From assembly GCA_024195585.1 (NCBI GenBank), contig SWBL01000198.1, forward strand, positions 1 through 64,000: a stretch of DNA of 64,000 nucleotides, written 5' to 3'. How positions within the stretch are numbered: position 1 is the stretch's first letter; every line of letters starts with the position of its first letter. Position numbers and translations under genes: made by a program. This stretch comes from Aureobasidium sp. EXF-3400. Its lineage: Eukaryota > Ascomycota > Dothideomycetes > Dothideales > Saccotheciaceae. The notes beneath the pieces are model-generated. The model saw only the letters and a list, made by a program, of their open reading frames with translations. It did not search any database and was not told the origin of the DNA. This document shows positions 1 through 10,622 of the stretch, in pieces.

Positions 1-181
1 TCTTGCCGAGGGCCACGCCTGTGAGCAGTCTGCTCGCCGCAACGCCATGGACAACGCCTCCAAGAACGCTGGTGACATGATCAACAGATTCCAGATTCTT
101 TACAACCGTACTAGACAGGCTGCCATTACCGGTGAACTGGTCGAGATTATCACTGGTGCTACCGCATCTGAGGATATGTAA
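1..181 (+). CDS. ATP3: ATP synthase F1 gamma subunit, C-terminal end (partial)
   Basis: This is the last exon of a gene cut by the left edge, read from base 2 and ending with TAA at 179-181. The peptide runs from [20 protein letters not shown] to the terminal GATASEDM. The segment [20 protein letters not shown] followed by [19 protein letters not shown] is the signature C-terminal helix of the F1-ATPase gamma subunit, the central rotor stalk of mitochondrial ATP synthase. In the assembled enzyme this helix runs up through the alpha3beta3 ring and couples proton flow to ATP synthesis on the matrix side. The short divergent tail SEDM after ITGA is normal for fungi. The neighbour at 471-900 is convergent. 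The upstream exons and the mitochondrial presequence lie outside the window. Confidence 0.93.
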   Translation, partial: LAEGHACEQSARRNAMDNASKNAGDMINRFQILYNRTRQAAITGELVEIITGATASEDM

Positions 182-470
182 AGCGTCGACGGCTGTAAAT
201 TTTCGAGCGATTTCTCTTGCGTCCTGCGCGCAGCACTTGAAATTCGTATGTAGCAATAGGCAAATTCGAAGGGATTTTGCGCGCGCGAGCAGTTCTTCAT
301 CATCTTTAGAGAAATCTAGACAAAAAGTCTTCTCCCTTGCAGTAACTCAGACACCACGACCACGACCATGACGAGAAGTGTTAGAGTAGAGAAGTTGGGT
401 CATTATATTATACAGGGAGTTATGTGATGTCGATGTCTCAGCCTCGAACCTCTTGAGTTACTCTCAATGC

Positions 471-900
471 TTAAGCAGCCTTGGGTAGAAATTTACCGCG
501 CGATCCAATTGCGAGAGCAGCCCAACCGCCGATCAAGAACAAGCCTCCGATAGGGGTGACAGGGCCGAGAGCCTTGAATCTTTGAGGATCAAGAGTGAGT
601 AGGTAGATGGATCCGCTGAAGCATGTGATGCCTGCTGCGAAGAGCCCAGCAGCGACCTTGTTCTTGGGAGCAACGGCAGCAGTCAGAAGAATCATGCCAG
701 AGTGGATGAGCTGTGTTTTGTCAGATTCTGGATCGACGACATACTGTGGAAAGTGGTCAAGTTCTTACCTGGTAATGAGCAGCAGTGTTCCATGCCGCGA
801 TCTTACTAGGATCTGAAATCTTCTTCTTCAGGCCGTGTGCGCCAAAGGCACCGAAAGCGACGGCAGTAGCGCCAGAAATAGAGCCTAGAGTCCAGAACAT
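471..900 (-). CDS. DUF423/TMEM256-like small membrane protein
   Basis: There are two exons, 900-769 and 710-471, joined in phase 0 across a 58-nt intron (donor GTAAGA, acceptor CACAG), giving 123 residues. The start MFWTLGSISGATAVAFGAFG continues to AHGLKK and AAWNTAAHYQLIHSGMILL, then PIGGLFLIGGWAAL near the C-terminus. The pattern of small-residue-rich hydrophobic helices with the AFGAHGL and HYQ-IHS motifs is the DUF423/TMEM256 (YgdD-like) family of small integral membrane proteins with four predicted helices. The biochemical role of this family is not established. The gene shares a 429-bp divergent promoter region with the STRAP-like gene. The splice junction restores the family's invariant H-Y-Q-x-I-H core, so the model is well supported. 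Confidence 0.85.
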
Positions 901-1329
901 GATTGTATGGCTCGATTTGGTCAAGTTGTGGATTCGATATGTCCTTTGGTCAAGTGTCGTTGATTCGCTGGACTGGAACGTTTGAAGCTCGTGTCAACCC
1001 CGCGGTCCACATGGCCCTGCATCACCAACATCGTATGGCCTTGGACCATCTCTCCTCTCCCCTTGCAGATCCACAGACCTGAGCCCTTTCCCAACTTTCA
1101 CTTCGTTCGACATCTCTTGTTGCTTTCGGCTTGTTCGCCATTACGTTGTTGTTTGCTTAGCATAATATACCCTCTTCGGACCCCTCGTTGTTTCAAATCT
1201 TCATTCAAGGACTGCCTCGATTCCTCCACTTCTCTACTCATTACCTACTACCCTCTCTGATTCAACTTGCTATCGAGCAGCTGATATCTTCGTCTTCTTC
1301 GCTACTTCATATCATAACCTTTCGCATCA
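901..1329. promoter_or_regulatory. Divergent intergenic promoter region (DUF423 gene / STRAP-like gene)
   Basis: These 429 bp separate two start codons pointing in opposite directions. The half nearest the STRAP-like ATG is pyrimidine-rich with repeated CTCTTC/CTTCTTCT tracts, typical of fungal 5' leaders. No coding potential and no clear TATA box were seen. Confidence 0.5.
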
Positions 1330-2450
1330 ATGGCTACAGGTACCGCCTCCAGCATCAGTCCGACCTTCCCTCCAACCGCTGACCCCCAAGCCACCCAGAA
1401 ACAAGCAAAGTCGTGCCTCTGACCTGCCACGGCCACTCTCGTCCTATCACCCACATCTCCTTCTCAGCCTTGAGTCCTGCTTCCGCATCCTCCTCGCAAC
1501 CGCAATACTACCTCATCTCGGCATGCAAAGACAACAACCCAATGCTCCGTGATGGTCTGACTGGTGACTGGATCGGTACCTTCGTCGGCCACAAGGGTGC
1601 TGTTTGGTCTGCTCGCGTCTCTGCCGATGGCTCGCTCGCTGCAACCGGTTCGGCAGACTTCAGCGCAAAGGTCTGGGATACCTTCACTGGTGAACAACTA
1701 CACACCCTGCAGCACAACCACATCGTTCGCGCTGTCGCCTTCCCTGCCCTACAAGACAGACCCATTACTCTGGCCACCGGTGGCATGGAGAAGAAATTGC
1801 GCATCTGGGATCTTACGCGCGCAGGCGCTACAAGTGGCTCCTCTGGCGACGAGTGCTACGAGGTCGGTGCAGGCGAGCACGGCCAAACAATCAAGAGCAT
1901 CGTGTGGTCGGCCGCAAACCCCAACGTGTTGACCACGGCTTGCGACGACAAGAAGCTGCGCTGGTGGGACCTGCGATCGCGCTCTGCGATTGCGACACAC
2001 GAGGTCGAGGGAACAATTGGTTCGTGCGAACTCAACTCCAGCATTCTGGATGGTTCGGCAAATGGTACTCTCAGTGTCGCTGCTGGAAACACTGTGTACT
2101 TCTTCGATGGCGCGCGCCCTGGTGCTCTGCTCGACTCCAAGACTCTAGACCAGGAGATTGCTAGTGTGTCTGTGTGTGGAGGTCAGCGTCGTTTCGTGAC
2201 TGGCAGTGCTAGGGATACATTTGTGCGCGTATGGGATCTTGACTCTGGTGCCGAGATTGGTGAGTGACTTATCGATCAGCAGACGCAGCGAGAACTGGCT
2301 AACAAGACGACAGAAACACGCAAGGGTCACCACGGTCCCGTATGGACGAGCGCATTCTCTCCGGACGGCAAGCTCTACGCTACCGGCAGCGAAGACGGCA
2401 CTATTAAGCTATGGAAAGCCACCACTGAGTCTTACGGTCTGTGGAGATAG
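1330..2450 (+). CDS. STRAP/UNRIP-like WD40 protein
   Basis: There are three exons: 1330-1339, 1399-2259 and 2314-2450, giving 335 residues. The first coding exon is only 10 nt (ATG GCT ACA G). Splicing it to 1399 across a 59-nt intron with a CTGAC branch gives [20 protein letters not shown], the usual N-terminus of the STRAP (serine/threonine kinase receptor-associated protein) family, whose human member is 350 residues. Without this splice no ATG opens the frame, because a TGA lies just upstream at 1380. Several WD repeats are visible, for example [24 protein letters not shown] and a last blade in exon 3 ending [15 protein letters not shown]. Family members scaffold the SMN complex and TGF-beta signalling in animals. 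Fungal relatives are ill-defined cytoplasmic WD40 adaptors. It is convergent with the Yra1 gene. Confidence 0.88.
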
Positions 2451-3131
2451 ACACAGTCGGGAACAGACACGTGCTATTGATCGCGGGAGCACACAGCGAG
2501 GAACCGAAACAATGGCTGTCATTACACCCATGACCGCTCACCAGGTCTTTGACTGCCAGCCGTCCTGCGAGTAAGACAGGTTTCTTCTCCCCAAGAGACA
2601 TCACTTGTCAATTTCACTACAAAGCATCGCTAGAACCAAGGCACAAGAGGGGGACCTAGGATACTTATGGTATGGAAGGAAACAGGACAACTTTCGGAAG
2701 ATCCGCAAAGACAAGGAGAGAAAAGAAAGCAGGTCATTGTTCTGTAATGCGTCCTGGACAGAAAGCGAACAGAACAAACAACTTGGCAATAGACTACCTA
2801 CGCAAACCCGATAGAGACTAGTTCCAGAAGGAGGATGAAGTGGCTGAAGACGTACAATCGAAACTCCCGAGCCTTCTCTCTCGAACTGTGTACGGAGTAT
2901 CTATTGTTGCCAGTCCCAAACTCTATGATTGATAGGGGATGCAGAATGAAAATTTGTCATGACTGCTTTTCGCATGTGATTTCTTAGAAGTGACTGACAT
3001 GTAATCCTAAATATACAAGCCGTAAAACTCCAGATGATATTCCAATCTTCTGTCCACACTCATCTTTGCAGCAGGCCTTGTTGTAACGAGAGGAGAAATT
3101 TGTCATTGTCTTTCCGTGATCAAAAGTCCGT
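2451..3131. other. Convergent intergenic region (3' ends)
   Basis: This 681-bp stretch lies between the stop codons of the STRAP-like and Yra1-like genes. It presumably holds both 3' UTRs. I see no coding or structural feature in it. Confidence 0.5.
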
Positions 3132-4624
3132 CTACTCGACCATAAGGTCAATGTCGTCGTCCGGAGCTGTCGACGTGGTACCCATGTTGTTGTTCTGTCC
3201 TCCAGCGATAGTGGCAACCTGAGGCTCACGACCAGGCTCGTTTGCACCGGATGCAGCAGCACTGCCCTCGTTGGCAGCCGAGCCACCACCCCAGTAGTCG
3301 TCCATCTCAGCATCGAGCTCCTCAGCGGTCTTTCTCGGGCGTCCTTGCACCGTGGGTCTTCCTTCGTTCTCTTTCTTGGGCCCAGGACCGCGTCTGTCAC
3401 CACGTTCACGGCCACCTTCGCGGCGATCAGTGTTCTCGCGACGAGCACCAGGACGACGCCCAGTCTCACGAGGAGCGCCACGATCACCACGGCCACCACG
3501 ACGAGGGGGACTGCGGGAGCTGCGAGTGCCTCTACCGCCAGGAGGAAGGTAGCGATCGACGTTGCGCGCGTTGGGACTAGCACTGCGGCGGTTGTCGATA
3601 CGATCGAACAAGCTGCGCTTAGGCTCTTCGACGTTATCGAAAGGATTGCGAGAGGGGCGGGATTCTTGAATGGAGAGGTAGATGGGTTGACCCATGGCAT
3701 TCTGGCCATTAAATTGACGAAGGGCGCGGTTGGCGAGGTTTGAGCTGGGGTAGACGACGTAGGCGACACCTTGGGAACGGTCGTGGCGGTCGTAGAGCAG
3801 ACGTAGAGACTCGACGGGACCGATGCCCTCAAACAGCTCCTGAAGAGTTTCGGGTCAGTACAGACACGCGTTGGGACTGGAGAATGTCAAAAACGCACTT
3901 TCAAGTCTGGCTCTTGAATATCGTAATGGATGTTTTCGACGCGGATGGTGGTGGAGCCGGAACTGCAGGTGTGATTAGAACCAACCGTCTCGAAATTGTG
4001 TTGACCAAAACGCACGCATCTCTTGCAGGCTCTCTGTCATAGCGATCGTTGCGCGAGCCTCTAGCAGGGCGGCGGGCTGTCCTTGGATCAGAATGGGGTC
4101 GGGTATGCCATGGTGCATATAACTAACAGTCATCGTCTTCGAACTTGTCGTGGACCCAGTCACTGTGGCATGGATCAGTATCATGTAAAGAGTAGTTCTT
4201 TAGCGTAGGCAGTAACCGACCGGTCAATGTTTCTGGCGTCCTCTCTGGGGAATGACTGATTATAATTACGGTCAGCGGATCGAATCTCGGGTTGGTGTTT
4301 GTCGACGCATGTTGGTTGATGTCGTCCTATTGACTGAAGCACGAGGAAGGAAGGAGAACCTGCGCGAACCAAGAGTCAGCGCATGACGATACAACTTGTC
4401 GCTTTTGAGGTATGCAGACCTTTTTGACGCCATCTCTGGGATATTCGCGCTCGCGTTCAGCGTATTCTCGTCTGGGTCCACGGCCACCATCGCGATCAGG
4501 GCGGCCACGTCCTCCGCGGCGTCCACCACGGGTACTCTGTTACCGTCAGTATAGAGCTAACATGGCAATGCTGGTCATTACAAACCTGGCGCTCCTCAAG
4601 AATCTCGTCGAGGCTTCGGTCCAT
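3132..4624 (-). CDS. mRNA export adaptor Yra1/Mlo3 (ALY/REF family)
   Basis: The best model has seven exons (4624-4586, 4536-4420, 4255-4221, 4162-4128, 4076-4016, 3962-3899, 3839-3132) in unbroken phase, giving 352 residues. The N-terminus MDRSLDEILEERQ is the conserved UAP56/Sub2-binding motif of ALY/REF proteins. It is followed by an RGG-rich segment (STRGGRRGGRGRP), then an RRM split by an intron (TTIRVENIHYDIQEPDLK, then ELFEGIGPVESLRLLYD). A long Arg/Gly/Pro-rich region ends with the family's C-terminal helix around TAEELDAEMDDYW. The protein couples transcription and the TREX complex to nuclear mRNA export. Exon 3 is the least certain: its intron is the longest (164 nt), has an unusual GTCTGC donor, and contains two other usable acceptors (see findings). 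Upstream is a divergent promoter shared with the small gene at 5349. Confidence 0.9.
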
Positions 4625-5348
4625 GGTAGCTGCTTGTGTATGGGTGGTCGGGTGTCGGCGTGGTTCGGTGGGAAGTGACAATTGGTCGACAAAGAATGCA
4701 GGTGTACAAAATCGTCTTTTTCAGATATGGAATGTGAATGACAATCTCGAACACTCGGGATTTGGTGATGTTGTCTGGGTAGAGTTGGTCGACGAGCGAT
4801 GGTTTACATCTCGTCAGACTTGCTTGGCAACGTTGCACCCGTCAAGGGTTCAAGACTGACTTTCACATGCTCGTCTCGAACTGTTCAATCTTGAACTGCA
4901 ATGTAATAGACATTTTACGCTTTCGCTGTCCTCCTGATACAGGTGGTTACAAGTTATACACAAGGAAACAGCTTAGAAGCCATTTGAGAGCATCCGGCTT
5001 TTAAGAAAGCCATGTCTTGACGATATTATCGGATCAAACACGCACCACCATTTTTTGCAGAATACCCTTTGTCGCGACACCTTCTTTGACATATCCTAAC
5101 ATTACTTAATTTAAAGAATAGTTATCACAGTGCTTGCACGAAAGGTCGCGTGAAGAATGCGAGAGTGGAACCGATTTCAACTTGCAGAAAGCAGGCTCAG
5201 CCATGAGCAATACGTCAGTGGTGTTACAGGGATGCATGAACACAACAACCATCCAGGATATAACCTGTTCTTTTTTCCTGTTTCTTACTCTGTAAACTCT
5301 TTCGAATTCTCAAAACCATCTAACTCATTCACCTCAAAATCCTCCATC
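4625..5348. promoter_or_regulatory. Divergent intergenic region (Yra1-like gene / small orphan gene)
   Basis: These 724 bp lie between two divergent ATGs. The side near 5349 is AT-richer, with pyrimidine tracts before the start. The frame of the small gene stays open upstream to 5157 with in-frame ATGs, but those extra residues have no protein-like character and probably lie in the leader. No RNA gene was seen. Confidence 0.45.
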
Positions 5349-5735
5349 ATGTCTGAAGAATTCCCCATTGTCTTCACCATCGGCAACTCGTCGTCCAGGC
5401 ACGAGGTCATGCTCATAAATGCAGGACTCGGTATCAAGAACCTCAGCGATCGCATCCAAGAGCTAGCTTCCTCATCAGTCAACTGTGCCGAGGCCCTGGC
5501 CAAATACAAGAAGAAGAGCGAAGCCGAGAAGGTGACCGAGATCAAGGTCCGCTGGGCGGCCGAAGGAAGGGATAGCAAGCTCTTCCCCAAGACTACTGTT
5601 CTCACTGGTGAGAACTGCAAGGCTGTACTCTCTCTAATCAGCCTGCATGGAGGAAAGGATGTTCTGGAAGTCACACTTCAAGCACCCCCATCATCTGCCG
5701 AAGACTCGAAGGATTCGCAGGAATCGAAAGAGTAG
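5349..5735 (+). CDS. Small acidic-tailed protein of unknown function
   Basis: This 128-residue frame starts MSEEFPIVFTIGNSSSRHEV and ends in a Ser/Glu/Asp-rich tail (SSAEDSKDSQESKE). I do not recognise a family. The middle alternates hydrophobic and charged residues as in a compact alpha/beta fold, with a basic stretch KYKKKSEAEKVTEIKVRW. There is no signal peptide or membrane segment. I chose the ATG at 5349 because it follows a pyrimidine-rich leader and begins the part with ordinary protein composition. The frame is open upstream, so a longer form from 5157 or 5232 cannot be excluded. An intron-like segment begins at the last codons (5732-5789, GTAGGT donor, CTGAC branch, CAG acceptor). 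Splicing it replaces the stop and adds a short different tail ending at 5811. Confidence 0.6.
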   Translation: MSEEFPIVFTIGNSSSRHEVMLINAGLGIKNLSDRIQELASSSVNCAEALAKYKKKSEAEKVTEIKVRWAAEGRDSKLFPKTTVLTGENCKAVLSLISLHGGKDVLEVTLQAPPSSAEDSKDSQESKE

Positions 5736-7892
5736 GTACGAGCACCCTTCTGTATGAATGTCATCTGGACAAGAGCTGACCATTATCAGTCTGCCAGATC
5801 GCACCAAGTAGAGCTATCGACGAATCACGAATACTTGCCAATTACCATTTAAGTCTTTTTCTTTCCGCCGGCTTCCTCACACTGTAGCGCTTCTGTTCGC
5901 CGTCCTCGGCTACGGAGATCGTTCCGATGGATGTTATACAGTACCTAGCATTCAGGCATACTCCTTGAACTCAAGTACCTCTGCATGCATTGTCAAGCCA
6001 CACGGTCTACCGATGGTAGTTGCTTCGGGCGTTATTCAAATGCTTTGTTGTATGAAACGCGCCTCTTTTTTATTGGCTTGCCATACCGCAACGTGATCTA
6101 TGAATCTTGATCGCCTTGATCGAGGCGCTGTCATATCGAGCCGCTGTTGCATTACCTCCGAGTGTCCAATGAGGTCGGTGACCAGCCGAGGGCTTGTTGG
6201 CAGACTTGTGTGCCAGTGGTCCGTAGATTCACAGTTGGATTTTTTCGCCCATGGAACAAGGCGCTCAGGACATAGTAATACTTGATCTTGTACAACCCAC
6301 AGCAGGATGTTGCTTTGTGTCAAGATGTGTGTGGTTGAAGCCCACCTAGGCACGGCATTCCGTTCGAGGCGGGAGTCGGGGAGGCTTCAATCTTGTACTA
6401 CTCCAAGCAGGGCACAGTTAGGGCCAATCTAACATATAGCCGCCGTGTTGCTTGATGATTATTGTTGAATTTGTGTGTATTGTGTTGGTGGTAATCTCGA
6501 CCTGCATGGCATGTGTTACTGCGAATGCGATGCGTCTGTTGGCAACTCTGTGCCAAAGTATACATCTCAAATGTCAACAGTAGATTTGCACGTGTTAGAA
6601 GCCACTGGTGCCATCCCCAGAAAACGCTCGCGTATGGAACCACGGACTTGGGTCGCGTCTGGGCCGCGGTTTTGAGCATGATACCGACGAGTTGTGCTGC
6701 TGTTAAAAACCAGAATAGTCAGTAGGTAGGTAGCCATGGACTTGTCCAGCTCCCAAGTCCGAAGCCAAAAGATATATCTATTGAAAGGCTGCGCAGGTTG
6801 GCGGAAGTAGAGGTTCAAAGTTCATGCACGCTGACGGCCTACCACTACCAGGTTGGAAGAACGTGGGCCGTGCCTATTGACGACATCTGCGACTTTTTCT
6901 GCCTCGACCCCTGAAACCAGACGCGATTGTGTTGGGACGAGACCCAGTATGGGCGTGCAAAAGGTCCCAACCAGGAGTCGTCGAACTGTCAAGTCCAAAC
7001 GGTCATCATAACGCAGCTCTCTCATCTATTCAAAAGGAGATCCGGGGGACGATTCCATCTGACCATGTCCCTGGACCGCGGGTTTGGCCAACCAGAGCCA
7101 AGAGGAGGGTGAACAAGGTTCGAGGGATGCTGCCTCCGGGAATTAGAGTTCATAAGCAGAATCGCGGTTCTATTGTGCTTTCTTTGCACGAGTGAGACTC
7201 CAAAGAGGTCTTGCCGGATGGATGCGGTCTGTCGTGTTCCACAGGCAGAGGCTAAACCAGTGTCGAAGCCGTGGCAGGTTTTGGGTAGAATGCACGCCTT
7301 TGTGTGCCAATTGAGATGGACGAGGTGTCAATGATGGCGCGACAGGCGGTACACTAAGGCTTGCTAGTCTTACTCCCAGCCATTGCCGTGTTCGCAAGGA
7401 TGTGAAGTGCCTTATCGGCGCGCACTCTCCTCTTGACTCCACACTTCCCAGCCCTTCCTCCATCTCTCTCACCTCCCCCGACCGTCGCCGTCGCCGTGCT
7501 GTCGCTCGCTCGCTCCCCCGACACGTCAAGTCAACCTCTGTCGGCCACATTCTTCAGGTTGTGTTCGATCGGGAACGTCTGTCCGTCTAGCCTTGTGTCG
7601 CGGCACGCTTCAGACACCAACTGGCGCAGCGCAGTTCGGTCTTTCTCGGGATTGCGACTTCTCTGGACCTCGACCTGCCCCTCGAAGCTTTGTCGCAACT
7701 CGGTCGCATCCACAACTTGCCTCGACTGGCTGCTATCGCATCCAAGCTATCATCGTATTCGTCGCAATTTTATTGGCTTACCCGCAATAATTCACTCAAA
7801 CACCCGCCATAGCACGCCCGCGCCCGCCGACGTCCTTTGACTCACCACTGACTCAACCCTATATATCGCATGCGCTGCTGTATCCGCAGGCA
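5736..7892. other. 2.2-kb gene-free region upstream of the Whi3-like gene
   Basis: No frame here has recognisable protein character. The last 450 bp are strongly CT-rich (for example around 7430-7530), as in fungal promoters and leaders, and TATATAT occurs about 30 bp before the Whi3-like ATG. It probably contains the promoter and a long 5' leader. A non-coding transcript is possible but cannot be shown from sequence. Confidence 0.4.
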
Positions 7893-9713
7893 ATGGCCGA
7901 TCAACGATCCAAAAGATATAGCCCTCCGGCCTCTAGGATTTCAACTTTGCCCAACTTTGGGAGCCTCTCGCCTATAGGCCAGTCCAACGGCACAAGGACC
8001 CTGGGTGTCTTCACAAGCCCGGATACTCTTTCTCAGTTGCCAGGCTTGTCACCTACCATGGAAAAACGTAACAACCACAGAAATTCGGAGCCGTCAGAAT
8101 CCCATGCCCGATGGATGATCCGTATCCGACGTCTGCCTCGCAATTTCACCGAAGATGCCCTTATGAACATGCTCATCTTCGCTACTGACCTTGAAGAAGC
8201 CAAATTCGTACAGGCATCCGAATCCTCGAGCTTGGAAGATTCTGGCTTCACCAGTGCTCTGGCTATCTTCAACTCCGAAGCCGGTGCTGCCGAAGCAAAG
8301 AGACAGCTGCACGGGAAATCCATGGACAAGGGAGTGACGACCATCATCGTCGAACTCATACCTAATTCTCAATCTGCATACAATGGTTCGAGGCGCAACA
8401 CTGTTGACGGAACGGCATTACGACAACAGAACAACACCTCTGGCGGGTCCAACGGCACCAACCTCTCGGAAAATACCTTGAGCCGTCAATCTTCTCGCTT
8501 CACCAGCAGCTTCCAACAGAGTACTGGCCCACAGGCCCAACAAGGCATGAACTCACAGAAGATTAATTCTCCTCTGGCGTCTCCTATGGCCTCCACCGCA
8601 CATACTTACGATTTTCCTGCTCCCGACAGCAGCAATCGTCTCCAAGGTCTCTTCTCTCCTCAGTCTCCGGTAGCTAACGCTTACTCTGACCACACGCGCA
8701 TTTCGGGAAAATCTCTCATCAATGACGGGAACGATGATGATGAGACTGGCGAACTCCTCAAAGACCCAATTGGCTACGCCCAGAACGGTCGCAAGCCATC
8801 GACCTACGGCAGTTTTGTTCCTCAGTTTGGCAACCTCTCTCTCGACACCAACACGAGCCCTACGAACGGGAACAACTCTTACCCTCAATATGTGGTCTCT
8901 CCTGCGAGCTCCAACTACGTTTCTCCGCAGTCAGTGCGCTCGCCGTCGTTGCCAGCCCCCTCCAGAGGTCCGAGTGTAGGACCAAATGGAAACTATGCGG
9001 GCAGAAATCTGAACCTGAAGCATGACTATCCTCCTGCCAATCCCGCCGATCAGAATCCGCCTTGCAACACTCTGTACGTTGGAAACTTGCCAGTCAACAC
9101 TAGCGAGGATGAGTTGAAGTCTCTGTTTTCCAAAAGCAGAGGGTTTAAGCGACTTTGCTTCCGCACAAAGCAAAATGGCCCCATGTGTTTCGTCGAGTAT
9201 GAGGACATTACCTATGCATCCCATGCGCTTCACGAACTGTATGGTGTACAGCTGCACAACAGCTACAAGGGTGGTATCCGTGTCAGCTTCTCCAAGAACC
9301 CGTTGGGAGTCAGAAGCGACACCAGACCCCACTCTGCGATGAGTCCCCATGCAGGCCAATCTGGATACGGCAATGGTATGGGCGCTCCTCCCGGCTTCAG
9401 CACCGCAGCAGGACCTCCTCCTGGACTCATGCCCCCTGGCGTTCACGGTCAGCAAACGCATGCTCCTCCAGCTATGCAGAACAATGCTGGTCGAGGATAT
9501 GCTCCTCCGTACAGAGGCATAAGCCCTCAAAGCCATCTTCAACAGGGTTCAAACGGTTACCATCAGCCTCCTCGCAACCTCTCTTCTGGCCAGTATGCAT
9601 ATCAGCCACCAGCTTTTGGTAGCATGAACAGCTTCATGGCTAATCCCTCCGACGGTAGCTTCTATTCCAACGGCAACAGCCAGAACGGGATCAACGGGCA
9701 TAATGGAAGATGA
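7893..9713 (+). CDS. Whi3-like RNA-binding protein (two RRMs)
   Basis: This is a single-exon gene of 606 residues. RRM1 lies near residues 72-150 ([20 protein letters not shown]). RRM2 lies near residues 388-475, with [15 protein letters not shown] (RNP2), [18 protein letters not shown] (RNP1) and the hallmark [15 protein letters not shown]. That last motif and its position match Saccharomyces Whi3/Whi4, which bind mRNAs including G1 cyclin messages and control size at Start, polarity and cytoplasmic condensates. Between and after the RRMs are low-complexity Ser/Asn/Gln- and Gly/Pro/Tyr-rich stretches, consistent with a condensate-forming protein. The C-terminus is rich in NGNSQNG repeats. 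The family also includes fission yeast and Aspergillus regulators of growth and mating. The function in this organism is inferred. Confidence 0.9.
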   Translation: MADQRSKRYSPPASRISTLPNFGSLSPIGQSNGTRTLGVFTSPDTLSQLPGLSPTMEKRNNHRNSEPSESHARWMIRIRRLPRNFTEDALMNMLIFATDLEEAKFVQASESSSLEDSGFTSALAIFNSEAGAAEAKRQLHGKSMDKGVTTIIVELIPNSQSAYNGSRRNTVDGTALRQQNNTSGGSNGTNLSENTLSRQSSRFTSSFQQSTGPQAQQGMNSQKINSPLASPMASTAHTYDFPAPDSSNRLQGLFSPQSPVANAYSDHTRISGKSLINDGNDDDETGELLKDPIGYAQNGRKPSTYGSFVPQFGNLSLDTNTSPTNGNNSYPQYVVSPASSNYVSPQSVRSPSLPAPSRGPSVGPNGNYAGRNLNLKHDYPPANPADQNPPCNTLYVGNLPVNTSEDELKSLFSKSRGFKRLCFRTKQNGPMCFVEYEDITYASHALHELYGVQLHNSYKGGIRVSFSKNPLGVRSDTRPHSAMSPHAGQSGYGNGMGAPPGFSTAAGPPPGLMPPGVHGQQTHAPPAMQNNAGRGYAPPYRGISPQSHLQQGSNGYHQPPRNLSSGQYAYQPPAFGSMNSFMANPSDGSFYSNGNSQNGINGHNGR

Positions 9714-10622
9714 TCCGTCATGTTCGGCCTCTCAGTCATCGTCATCACACTCGATTCATCTTTCTGACATCTTCATCCTTGGTTTCATGGATTGCGGCGC
9801 TCCAGGCGTTACAGTCATCACCTCTCATCACACTCCGGGCATCAGGTTGGCGTTATCTTTTTCCTGCTACACAAAGACATATTGGTAAGGTACGAATCAC
9901 GGCGCAAGCTGGGAGGTTTGGCGGGAAAATTGTTTTCTGCGTCGTCTGCATCACGCATAAAAGATTCCCCCATGAGCGACTTGAAATTTCTACAAGGCAG
10001 AGCCCGATCAGTCGTTGTACTATCTAGTCCACGACTACTTGGGTTCACGAGCCTTCTCTCATTTGGTGTTTTTACAAATATCCCCTCCCATCACATTCCA
10101 TGTTATGGAGTTAGTGCTTTTTGTCTCTTTTGACGTTAATTCACCGGGTTTTGCTTTCCAAGAAGGTGACAAGTCACCTTCTTTTGGTGTTGATCTTTCT
10201 TTTTGCTTTGCACTCTCTTTGGCACCACACAGAGTGTATGAGTTTGATGTCTTTCTATCGTCTTCTTCTCACAAGTCCTTACGGCCGAGCTACTTATGGA
10301 TACACAATCAGACAATCTTTAATGGGCTTCAGCGATGCATTGGCGAATCTTCAGCATACCTGTGATATCGATATTGATATTGAGCTTTATATAACCGTAC
10401 ACTAGCTGCAAGCTAATTAGATTGGCGAACCCATTTCGAGCCCTTGCGTGTTTGTACTTGCAGCACCAGTAAGATCGTCTGTCGATCCAACGATGTCTCT
10501 CGAAGGTTGGCACGAGGACAGGGTCGTGCCTCGGCTTGTGCAGTGCCGACGTCACGAGCACCTTTCCACATTGGGCTTTCGAGGTTTCGAAGTTGCGACA
10601 GAAGGAACGAACCATCTCAAAA
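9714..10622. other. Intergenic region between Whi3-like and RRF genes
   Basis: These 909 bp hold the presumed Whi3-like 3' UTR and the promoter of the mitochondrial recycling factor gene. They are T-rich around 10120-10260. No gene or RNA was recognised. Confidence 0.4.
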
